In this document: positions 20,447 to 32,400 of the stretch, in pieces
Layout of the letters: each line of letters begins with the position of its first letter
How positions within the stretch are numbered: the stretch's first letter is position 1
Assembly: GCF_002775205.1 (NCBI RefSeq)
Contig: NC_036457.1
Location: 12,748,996 to 12,812,995 of the forward strand
Direction of reading: 5' to 3'
Length of the DNA stretch: 64,000 bases
Source: Xiphophorus maculatus
Taxonomy: Eukaryota; Chordata; Actinopteri; Cyprinodontiformes; Poeciliidae
Position numbers and translations under genes: made by a program
Notes under the pieces: model-generated
The model's database searches: none
What the model saw: the letters and a program-made list of their open reading frames with translations, nothing else
What the model was told of the DNA's origin: nothing

Positions 20447-20494
<48 letters not shown>

Positions 20495-23400
20495 TTTAAC
20501 TGTTGATGTGTCCTCCTGACCTGTGGTTTCACGTTTGCCTGCTCTTAAGTTGTTTGCAGACTTTTCGTCATCTATTGCTGAGCTGCTGCCTTCTGCCTCA
20601 GATTCATTTTCACTCACAGCTTTGGAACTTCCTTCGAATGTAGATTCAGGATTAGTCTCTGAGGAAACATCAGACTCTTCACCACCTGATGTTTGCTCTG
20701 ACTCTTTTTCGTTTGCTACATTATAGGCCTTGTTGATTTCATGTTCTGCTTCTGCAGCTGAAGTTTCATCATTTGAAGAGGCATCGTTACCCTCTACAGA
20801 GTCACTCTTGCTTTTGACCATATCTTCCTCTTCAGCATCAGTGGCATCAATACTTTGTTCTTTTAGCTTATCTTCTTTCTCTTCATTTGTCTCATCTTCT
20901 GAGTCAGATCCCTGTCTGCTTGTGGTTTCTTCCACTTCATCCTTACCAGATTCATTTTCAGTTGTATCTGCATCAGTCTCATCTTCTTGGTTGTCTTCAG
21001 CTTCACTTGCGAGACCAAGATCATGTATATGTTTTACTTTATCCGTTTCTTCTTTACAGTCAACCGCTTCTTCCTCTTCTGCTTCTTCAAATTTGTGCAC
21101 ACTTGTACTTTTTACAGTTGCTTCTTGCCCAGTCTGCTCACCTTTTGTCTGATTTTCAGCATATTCAATTGACAGTTCACTACTCATGTCTTCATTCTCC
21201 TCTGCATTGTCGTCGTCATTTGTGGTGCCGTTTATGTCTTCTGCAGAGTCATTCTCACTGGCAGTGCCACTTTCTTCATCGTCAACTGTTTCTACTTCTT
21301 CATTCTCTGTCCTCTCTGCTATAGCTTCCTCTTTAGGAGTCACGACTTTTGATTCACCATTTTGTGCCGGAAAAATCTCTTTATCAGTAGAAATATCATC
21401 TTTGGTGGTTGCTTCTTCATTGTCTTCTTCTGATGATTCATCTTCTGTTGATGAATCCCTGTTTTCATCTACAAACTCATCTGCACTGACAGCGGGAAGC
21501 TTCTCTTCATCTGTGTCGGTTCCTTCTGCTGAATCTTTCTCTGATTTATGCTCACTTAAAGCTGTCTCTGATTCTTCATTTTCATCTTCACTTTTAGTTG
21601 AAGAACCCTTATGAGCCTCTGCATCTGTATCCTCTTGTGGAGTGACCTGCCCTGCTTCCTCACAATCAGATTGATCAGGGCTGGCTGCTATTACAGTTTC
21701 ATCTTCTCCTGTGACTGCAGTTGGTTTTTTAACATCCGTTTCATCTTCTGTTGTTGCGCCCTCGTCTGATTCTCCAGAGGATTCAGCTACGGCTGCTTCA
21801 CTCTCATCAGGAGAGTCATTAGAATTGACTGGAGAAATTGTCTCTTCCTGATCAACTGTGCTGTCCTCCTCAGACTCTTCTCTTTCTGCTGCTTGAACCT
21901 CTGATTCTGCCTCATTGTGTTTTTTTGTGCCTTCATATCCAACTGCAGAGACTTTGTTCTTTTGCAGTTTTGTTTCACTTGTAACAGAAAGCTCATCGCC
22001 AGTTGTTTCTTCCTCTTCTTTACTTGATAATTCATTAATTGTGCCCTCCCTTTCATCTTCACTTTCATCTTCATCGCTGCTGCCACCTGACTCCTCCGCA
22101 GCGTCCTGGTCACTAGTGGTACTGGTACCTTGCCCGACTTCCTCCATGTCATATTTCTGGTTAGTTAAGATTGCCACAGGTGTATGCTCACTCGTGGCTA
22201 CTGAGGATATTTCCATAGCTTGTTTTTCATCTTCCGACAAGGTTGCATTAGATCCCACCTCTAAGAAACTCTCCTCATTCTCTTCTTCGCTGGATTTGAC
22301 ATCAGATGTTTGTGCTACACTAACCTCAACTGCAGGTTCTTTATTTTCAGTCTCGCTACATTCAATCTCTTCTGATGGCTCATTTTCACTTAAGATTATA
22401 GTGTCTTGTACCACATCAGTTTCTGCTTCACTTTCTTCTACTTCTTCTTCTTCAGTCTGATCCTTCACCATTTCATTAATCGTAACTGTATCATTATTCT
22501 TAGCATTCATCATTGATTGTTTCTTATTTTTCATGTGAACAATTATTTGCACTGATGGGAGCAACTCTCTCCTCAACTTTACCCAATCCATTTTTGCATC
22601 CTCCTGGGAAGCTTCCAGTTTGGTTGGCGATGACGCTTCCACTGAAACATCTTTCTCTGTTTCTTCTTTGCTTTGGACTTCAGTATTAGCAAAAGCAACA
22701 GTGTCATCATGTACTTCATTTGCATGGTTAGGAAACTGTTTAGTAGAAGCAGTGATATATTTAACTGGCATTGCCGCAGTTATTTCTTCTTCATCCTCAT
22801 CCTCAGAGACGCTGCTCAACATATCTGTATATTTCTCTGCTGTTTCACTATTTACATTGAATCCACTTTCTCCACCTGGTGTGATTGCATCACCAGTCAC
22901 TTCTTCTGAAGCTGTTTCTTCAGTATGTATGGCTCCACTCTCACTTCCTGGTCTTTCAACGCCTTCTGTGCCTGTCTTCTCCTCATTGTCTGTAGCAAAG
23001 ACCTTAACTGATTCTTCAGTAGTTGTCTGATCGTCTTGGCAGGCATCATCTGCTTCCTTTTCATCTGCTGTAAATTCAAAGGCTTCCTCTCCAACTTGTT
23101 GCGTTTTATTGATTTCTACTTCCTTTATTGCTCCAATAATAACTTTTTCAACAAGTGTTTCCGCTGTCATTGTGTCATCGTCATTTCCACAGGGAGCTGC
23201 ACAATCAACTGCGGTATTCTTCAGCGGAATCCTTTTCAGGTCATAGTCCGTAACAACGAGTGCAGTTCTTCTTACTTCTGCAGAGGGAGGTGGTATGGAA
23301 TTAAGGTTTTGCTCCACACATGTTTCACATGGACAGTATTCATCAATATTTTCACCTCGCTGGTCACTGTATAATGTCCCTGTTGTTGAATCGCTTTTTT

Positions 23401-26400
23401 CACCTTGTGAATCCATTGACTGTTGGAGCTTGAGCTTCACCCCCGGTCTTCTTTCTTCTGTTTGTTTATTTGATGTTCTGGATGTTGCTTCTGTTGGAGG
23501 TCTTGGTAACCCTACTCTGCCTTCAATTTTCCTCACTTCTCTGTCAATGCTTATTTGAATTTTGTTGTGCACCTCAGTTTTGAGTTCTTCTATCATTGTG
23601 TCAAGCTGATCGGTATCTCCGAGGCTCCATCGAACTTTTAACTCTTTCATTGCGCTGATATAATGTGTCATAAACTGCTTCTCTATTTTATTTAGCAAAG
23701 TTAGCACCCAAACGGGATCAGAATCTTGAGATAATTTCTTGGAGAGTTTTTCATCATTACTGCTGGATTCTCCAGAACTTTTGTTTGAGGACGATGGTGT
23801 TTCAGGTGGTTCTCTTGGACTATCATTACTTCTTATCGTTTCATCTGTGGCTGGATCCTCCTCTTCTTGGTTTACTTCTTCTATTTCTGGTTTCCACTGG
23901 GCATCTGTTTCATTGTATGTTTTCTCTATTAAACTGTTCTGAGGTTGAGATCCATCAATGTTTACATTGTTACTGTTCTTCACTCCATCACTACTCTTCC
24001 CAGAACCAGTGGATCCACTGTTTACATCCACACCAGAGGATGAGGTGTGATTGTACTCCCCCTCAACAGAATGATGATCGCTAGTATTTTGTAAATGTTC
24101 CTCTTCTGAGGGATTGGAAAGCCAAAGGGACCGAAGAATACTCATTAGCTCCTGATATCTTTCATTCTTTTCATTTGCATTCTTAGGGTCATGGTCTATT
24201 AACTGCAACTTTACAAGGCAATCTAAAAGACCTTGAGCTGAGGTACTTAGCTTACGCCCATATACAGGTGAGATTTCTGGTAAACTGTTGCATCTGTCAA
24301 GCTTAGGGTTTAAAAGTACTTTCATAACTTGTATGGAAGAGTTGAAGCTTGCATCTTCTCTCTGAGTACAGATATTACCTTCAGTTGGTGTCTCTAAGCA
24401 TGTTTGATAGTCATTTTGGACATTGTCCACGCCATTTACTTCTTTTGAATTTTCAGCTTCAGACTCATTCTTCTCAGCTTTCTCTGCTGTATCTGTTTCC
24501 TCAGCTACAACATTGTCTTTTACTCCATCGCTGTTTTCATTAAGTTCTTCCATTTCATAAAGGACTCTCTCTGTTGGTAAGGTTTTAAGCCATTCATTTA
24601 CTACTTCGGTGGGGGATGCATTAGGTAAGATAGATGGAACCAGCTCAAAGTCACCAGCATCATCCTTTTCCTTATGTTTACTGCCTTTACCACTTTTATC
24701 AGAGACAATGTCTGTGACTTCTACTGAACCATTTGCTATCCTGTCAGAAACATAAGATTTAGATCTTCCAGGGGAGGAAGTTTCACAAATATCTTTATCT
24801 GAACAAGACAGGGTTTGTGACAGGTCACTTTCATCTGAGTCTGCATGGCAAATTATTGGATGTTTATTTAGGCAAATGCCTGCATCTTCTTTACCCTGCT
24901 CTCTTGACCTATTGGTCTTAGAACTTCTTTTATCAGCTAGGCCTTCTTTGACTTCTGAAGGAGTCACACTTTCTTCTGTATTCTCAGAAACCACGCTGGC
25001 AGTAGAGACATCTGTTACATTGTTTTTTTTAGATTTAGCAGACATATGTGAGTGTACACTCAAAGAACTTTGTGACTTTCTTGAACTTTTTGATCCATGA
25101 ATCTCTGAGATCCTTGACTTTTTTGAACGCCCTGAAGCCTTGGACTTTGACGACGTGCCAGTAGGGGATCTGTCTTCACTCTCTTCAATTGTTACCGAGG
25201 GCACTTCAGATCTGCTTAGTGCCTCAGATGGATCAGATTTTGCTGATTTTGTTGAAACAGGACTAAAAGCTCTCTCTTCCACATATGTAGAACTTTCTTC
25301 AACTGGGACACAATAATTTTTTGATTTTCGGGATTTTGTTGATGTACGACTCTGTGTTCCCTCAGATTTCTCTGAAGCGTTTCCATCATTGTGGGGGTTG
25401 GATTCTTCCTTAGGAATATCAGGATCTATTAATTTGCTTGATTTTGCTTCTGACTCATTGTCTTCATCCATCCCAGTCTCCTGCCCAGGGGTGATGCAAG
25501 ATCCATTTGACTGTATGGTTCTTGAAGAAGTGTCAGACTTTATTGACAACACACTGTGAGACCTCTGTGACTGATCTTCTGTGGCTTTTTGTGAATGTGA
25601 AGCTTTTGATTTTGTGGAGACAGATGATACATTTGTCTTAAGGGATTTAGCAGAAACAGGACTAAACGTTTTTATCTCAATGTCGTCTGTGTTCTCATCA
25701 GCAACATTTTCAGGAGAAATGGCTAAGATTTCAGAATTATTTGATCCGCCATCTGAATGCCTTGATATTGTTGATTTGATTGATGAATTACTTGGTGGAC
25801 GCTTCATGTCTTCCACACTTATTTCTTCATCTGGTTTATTAGAGATTTGTAACTTAGAAGATTTGGTAGATTTACTGGACTTTGAAGATTTAGCAGATTT
25901 TGCTGACAAAGTGCTGGGAGGTCTTTGTGTTTTTCCTTCTCCATTTGAAGTGCCGTCCACTGAAGTAACGTCAGATGGCGTTGTCACTCTTGATGAAGTT
26001 TTTACATTTGTTGAGATGTTGCTTGATGACCTTTCATTAGTGTTTTCATCATTGAGAGTAGTGTCCGAAACCTGAGAAACAGTTGCTGAAATTCTTGAAA
26101 TGTTTGGTTTTGATGACCTTGTACTTGCAGCTTGCTCAACTGACTCTGTTACTGAGCTAGTAGACATGCAACTCGGTGGTCTCTCAAAGCTCTCTTCTTT
26201 TGAGTTTTTTTTACCTAAATCTCCCCCTGTTGATCTCTTGGATTTTGTTGAAGATTTTGACTTTGCAGATGTGTCAGACACCTGACTTCCTGCTCTCTCT
26301 ACAATGCTGTCACTTTCTGCAACATAATCTTCTGCTGGTACACCATCAGTGTTTGACCCACTAGATTTCACAGACGTTTCTGTCTCTGTGGACAGTGATT

Positions 26401-29400
26401 TTGCCAGTTCAACCGTTAAACTGTGGGATGCAGTCTCTTTTCTTTTTTCATGTTCATCCACTCCATGTTCATTAGCCTGACTAGAGGCTTTAGATCCAAA
26501 GCGTCTTTCAGATACATGGGAGCGACCTGTTTTAACAGATGTACAGCTTTCAGCTCTCTCTTGCATTTTTTCATCACTGTTGTCTCCATTGGGGGTCTCA
26601 ATGCTCTGAGCAGCTGCAACATCAGAGCATCTGGACTTTTTTGAACAACCAGAATCATTTGACTTGGTCACCTGTGATGATGACAAGTTTCCTTCCTCTT
26701 CAATATCCGAAGCAGTAATTTCCTGTTCATGTTCAGAGGGAATGTTAGAAGTTTTTGATTTTGTAGATGTCCCATTAACATTTGACATTGCTGATTTTGC
26801 AGAATTTACTGATAAACTGCTTGCTGGTCTTTCTACCTGATCAAGACCACATACACATTCTTCTGTTGCAGACATTGCACTCTCTGATCTGTCCTGAGAT
26901 GCTTTGTTATCTGTTCTCTCCCCAGTTTGGTTAGTATCAGAAAAAACTCCAGAGCTATTTGACTTTATAGAAATAACTGAATTTGATCGTGTGATGAGCT
27001 CTTGAACTGGATTATCACTTAAACATTTCAACGTGCCTGATCTTGTAGAAATATCTGACATGACAGAATGGATTGACATTGAACTCATTGATCTGCTTTC
27101 ATTGTGCTCTTCTTGACAGTCATCTTCATTATCACTTTTAGCATTTAGCTCACAAGTAACAGCAGAGGCTTTTGATTCCTTGGACACTTTAGAGATGTTT
27201 GATTTTGCTGATGTCACTGACCTGGCAGACATACTGCTCGGATTTCTGTCTACATTTTCCCAATCATCTTCTTCTGTTGGGCTTGTATGTTTTTTTACTT
27301 TGGAAGATTTTGTTGACGTAGCTGACTTTGCAGTTTTAGATGACAGAACACTGTTTGTTCTTTCTTGACTTTCCACAGTTTTGCCAGACATTGCATCAGA
27401 TATATTTGATTTGACAGACTTTGCTGAAGTGTCTGACTTTGCTGATTTTGCAGACAAAGCACTTGTAGGTCTGTTTGCTGACTTGACAGATTTTTCAGAT
27501 ATATGTGAGACGACTGATTTAGCTGAGGTGCTACTTGGTGGTCTTTTGGGATTTTCATGTTCATCATCACACCTTTCACATTCTGATTTTACAGACTGAG
27601 CAGACACCATACTAATAGTGCTTCCTTCACTCTCCCCTTCAACAATTCTTACATCAGAGTTGTCAGCACTGTTCTCCAAATCAACTTCGTAAACTTTTGA
27701 TCTTTTTGATGCATTTGATTTCTCTGATCTCCCTGATTTGACTGACCGGTTACTGGATGATCTCTCTGTGTGTTTCTCACAATCCAGACTTGCTGACTTG
27801 GTTGATTTATCAGAAACTGATGAATTAATTGATTTGACTGACATGCCACTTGTTCTCTCTTCATCTTCACTGCCTACCTCATCAGAAGGGGCAGGTATTT
27901 CAGATGGTACTTCAGAAAAATTTTTTAGGTCTGACATCACTGAAGCGTGTGATTTTTCTGACAAACCACTTGCTGCTCTCTCTTCAGACTTGGTAGAAAT
28001 TTCCGAGACACTTGACTGGATTGAAATTGTTGACGTTCTGCTTGGTGCTCTTTCTATATTTGCCTCTTTGTCATTTTCAATATCTGAATTAAAATTGTCT
28101 GACCTTTTTGCAAGTGGAGTATCAGTAGAACATTTTAATTTAATTGATTTTATAGATGTATTTGATTTAACTGACTGAGGTGATAAAGGTTTGTCTTCAC
28201 TTCCATTGCCTGCAGCTCTTTCTTCAGAATCTGGAGCCTCATTTTCCAAACAGAGTTTGGAAACTTTTAATCTTTTGCTTCCTTTAGAGGCATTTGATTT
28301 TTCTGATCTAACTGACAAATTGCTTGGGGATCTCTCCAATTGTCCATTATCATCGACCATATCATCTCCTCGACTTCCCAGTCCTTTTGATTTGTTTGAT
28401 TTGGCAGAGCTTGTTGACCTTTCAGTTTTGGATGACATCACACTCTCTGCTCTTGCTTGTGCTTCTTCAGTGTTACTTTCATTAGGACACTTTCCTGAAC
28501 AAGCCCCAGTAGTACTAGTTTTTACAGATTTTGCTGACAAAGAACTTGGTGTTCTTCCTGCAGACTTTATTGATATTTCCGACACAGATGACTGGATGGA
28601 TTTGGCTGACATACTACTTGGTGGTCTTTCTTCACCATGCACCATGTGTCTCTCTTCTTCATTGATAAGTCTTCCATCTTCCTCTCCTCTAGCTGAGTGC
28701 ATCGACTTATTTGATTTAGTCGAAACAATCGAGTCAACTGACAGTGGTGACACTGATCTACATTCATTCTCTCCTTCAACAACCCTTTCATTAGGGCAGA
28801 CAACCTCCAAGCAACCTGTATCAACCTTTGACCGTTTAGAAATTGTTGAAATGTTTGATTTTGTTGATTTTTCTGATCTGGCAGACATGTTACTTGCAGC
28901 TCTTTCCACCATTTCACCATTATTAGTTATGTTTTTATGAAGTTCGTCATGTTCTGCTGCCTTAGTAGATTTGGCAGATGTAGTTGACCTTACAGTTTCC
29001 ATTGACTGTGCACTCTGAGCTCTCTGTTCAGTGGCATTTTCACAATGTCTGTTATCAGAAATTTCAACAGATGCACATGACTCAATATCAGAAATGTTTG
29101 ATTTCTCTGATAAAACACTATGTGGTCTTTCTGCAGACTTTACAGACCTCTCAGAAACATGTGACCCTTTGCTTGTTGGTCTTTCCTGAAGCAGCTCTTT
29201 GTCATTTTCTTCACCGGAGCTTTTCTCCTGCCAATCATGGGTAGAACATTTTGATTTTGTAGATTCAATGGAAATAGCTGACTTTGTAGATCCGACTGAA
29301 AGTACACTCGGAGCTCTCTCTGGAATTGCCTCTTCAGTGGTGTCTTCACCAGGCCTTTTGCTTGAACATATGTTGGAAGTATTTGATTTGGTAGATTTAG

Positions 29401-32400
29401 TAGAATTTTTTGATTTTGTGGATGTAGCACTTGCTGGTCTCACTGTTTGTGACTCAACTGATTTGGTTGATGTACAATTTTCTGCTCTGTTTTCAGAATT
29501 TCTTTCCTCACTGTCTTGAAGAAATGACTCAGTGGCATCAGCAGCTTGAGTACAAGTAGAACAGTTTGTTCTACCTGATTTTAAAGAGATATTTGACTTA
29601 ACTGACTGGACCGACATTGAGCTCACTGATCTCCCCTCTTCTTCATTTAATATTCTGTCAGAGGGATTACAACAAACTTCAGAGGCATCCTTCTCTATAC
29701 ATGCTGCAGAAACATGTGATTTTGACGATTGAGCAGATGAGGTTGATATATTGCTTGGAGCTCTTTCTCTTTGTTCAGCATGATCTCCAGAAGTTCCTTC
29801 AACAACAGCATCACTTTGCTTTGACAGATTAGATTTTTCTGAAGCTTTAGAGAAGGTTGATTCGGTTGTCACATTTGATTTTGCTGACATAGCACTAGAT
29901 CCTTGCTGCTCCTCATCTGCCACATTGTCTTTATTCAACTTGTCACTGACTTTCAGGTTACTTGATCTTGCTGAAATGTTTGACTTAATGGATTTATCTG
30001 ACATGCAACTTGATCTCCCCGCAGTAGCATACAGATCATTTCTTTCATCACACAAATGACCAGAGTGAGTTGTTGAAACTTGAGAGGTTTCTGATTTTAA
30101 AGATACGACAGAGGTGTGTGACTGGCCAGATTTTACTGACATGACACTCCCTGCTCTTTCAGTTGTCCCATTATCTCCACAGGAGTTTTGTTCAGTTGTT
30201 ATCACAGATTTTGACCCAGATGATGCTTCTGACGCCACACTTGATGCTCTTGCTTCGGAAGTATCTGGTATTTCTGTAATGTTGCAATAATAATCCTTTG
30301 TTTGATTTAATTTGCTTGATTTTGCAGATATATTTGATTTGACAGACTTTTCAGATTTGACTGACAGCTTGCTTTGTGGTCTCTGTTCATTCTCATCTTC
30401 AGTGTTATCATTTTCGTTGATATCTGCCTTTTTTGTATCATAAAGCTCAGGAGTCTTTGATTCTCTGGATTTTGCTGACAAAGGACTGTTTGCTCTCACA
30501 GATGTCCTGGATGTTGGAGATACTGACTTGAGTATTGACGTCCCAGAAGCAGCAGACATTAAACTTGATCTAGTCCCTCTAGCAACTTGATTGTCTTCTA
30601 GGTTTTCCTCAGTTTTATCTTCTGGAGTCCTTGAACGATTATACTTCCTTGATATTGTACTATTGTCCTTGTTTTCTTCAGCTGTAACCTGATTGTCCTC
30701 CTCCTCTGATTCTTCTTGTACTATATTTTTTAATTCAGCAGACACACTGGATAAAGCTGACAGTGAACTCTGTGTTCTCAGCTCTGAATCATCCTCAGCC
30801 TGTTCTTCCACATCCTCTTCTGGCTGATGTTGTGGCAGTGGTGCCTTTACAGATTTAGTGGACTTAAAGGATTTCACAGATAGACTACTGGACGTTCTCT
30901 CTTTCTTTTCTTTGTCGTCACATGCTTGAAATCCTTCAGTTAAACCATCTGGAACAGCAGAACTGCAGTTTGTTGAGGCATTTGAATTAACTGACATGGC
31001 ACTTTTGGATCCTCTCCCCTCTTCTGAACAGTCGACTTTCTGAATTTCTTCTAATTTATAGGAACTCCAAGCTGCATGTGACTTTACAGACATAGCACTC
31101 GATTCAACTTTTTGCATCTGACCTTCTTCTAAATCTTTGGTTGTATTTTTTTCTTTTGGTTCGATCTGAACTCCTTCGGGTTCTCCGCAGTGGCAGATAT
31201 GAGAAGGTTTTGAAGTTTTTGGCTTGCTACGTTTCTCTGATGTTTTTGATGCTTTATCTTTTGGGACTTGAGATGGATTTGGAAAAGGCAACCCTGAATC
31301 CAACACTTCACTTCCATTAGTCTCTTTTCTGTCAGGGTTGCAAGTTTGGGAAAATGACCCATCATCAACATCGCCTGCACATGTAGCAGATCCAGGTTCT
31401 TCTTCCTCCTTTTGGTTTGATTCATGAGCAGTTTTGAGATCAATGTTCTTTGGAAACTTATATAAACCAGTGGTCTCACCATTTTCCACAGTGGATAGTT
31501 TCACATTGCACTTTGGTGAACACGTCTCCCTCCCTCTCCCTCTGGTGCAAAACTCCACCATTTCAGCTGCCTCAATACTTTCCATAATACATGTCTCCAC
31601 CACTTGGTCTGCAAGCTCTTCACTTGATCTCGACGTGGTTTGTTTTTCAATCACTGTCTTTCTAGAAACCACTGTACGTGAGGATGCACTTGAACTAGAA
31701 GTATGACTACACCGTCTTGCACCATGTGCCCCTGGTAAATTTTTCCATGTCTCATGACCCTGGCAGTGGCTGCAGCTGTAAGGACAGTGAGGTTTCTCCT
31801 TGTGCCCCTGATAGCGCTGTGTGAAATAAGCCTCATCAGCAGACATGATTTCTGATTCTGAACAGTTCACATCGCTAATTTGTGCTAGATTAGGGTCGTT
31901 GTGGGCTTTGATGTGGTCATGGGTTCTCCCTGCTGTCTTTTTTACTGTTGTAGACCAGTGCAACATTTCGTCATTTGGTAGTCTGAAGCACACTTTCATC
32001 TCCATGGATAAACTTCCATCTTTATTAACACGAACCCGTTTTTCTATGTCATCTTCTCTCACACTGTTGCCACTAGGTGGGCAGGAATTAATGAAGTCCG
32101 GAGAGTCTCTTCCATCTGGTACAGATTTGTCAGATGATACTGAGTGCTTGGTGGCTCTCTTGTCATCTCCCAGCTTTGGGAGAATGATACTTGTCTTTGT
32201 GGTGAGTCCTTAATTAATCAAACAGCAGTAGGGAAGAAGCAAATAAAATAATTAGTCCTCTTTTGCATCTGTGGTCATTTACCAAAAGTCAGAGAATTGC
32301 TTGCTTTTGATGGCACAGAATCTAACAGATAATAAAATGAAAATGTGTCTGGCATTGAAGACAATTCTTCGACCTTTAACTTAACTCATATTGGGTCAAA

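Larger units (their letters stand above)
19598..32208 (-). other. rp1l1: single 12.6-kb coding exon of rp1l1
   Basis: One uninterrupted reading frame of 4,202 codons runs from the acceptor (ttaattaag, 32209-32217) to the stop codon. It encodes about 95% of the protein. A very large terminal exon is also a feature of mammalian RP1 and RP1L1. The reading frame is intact despite heavy simple-sequence and tandem-repeat content, which indicates selection to keep it open. Confidence 0.9.

Noticed and set aside
19476-32213. Numerous plus-strand open frames opposite rp1l1
   Set aside because: They are antisense shadows of the repeat-rich rp1l1 exon (Ser- and Leu-rich readings of the complementary codons).
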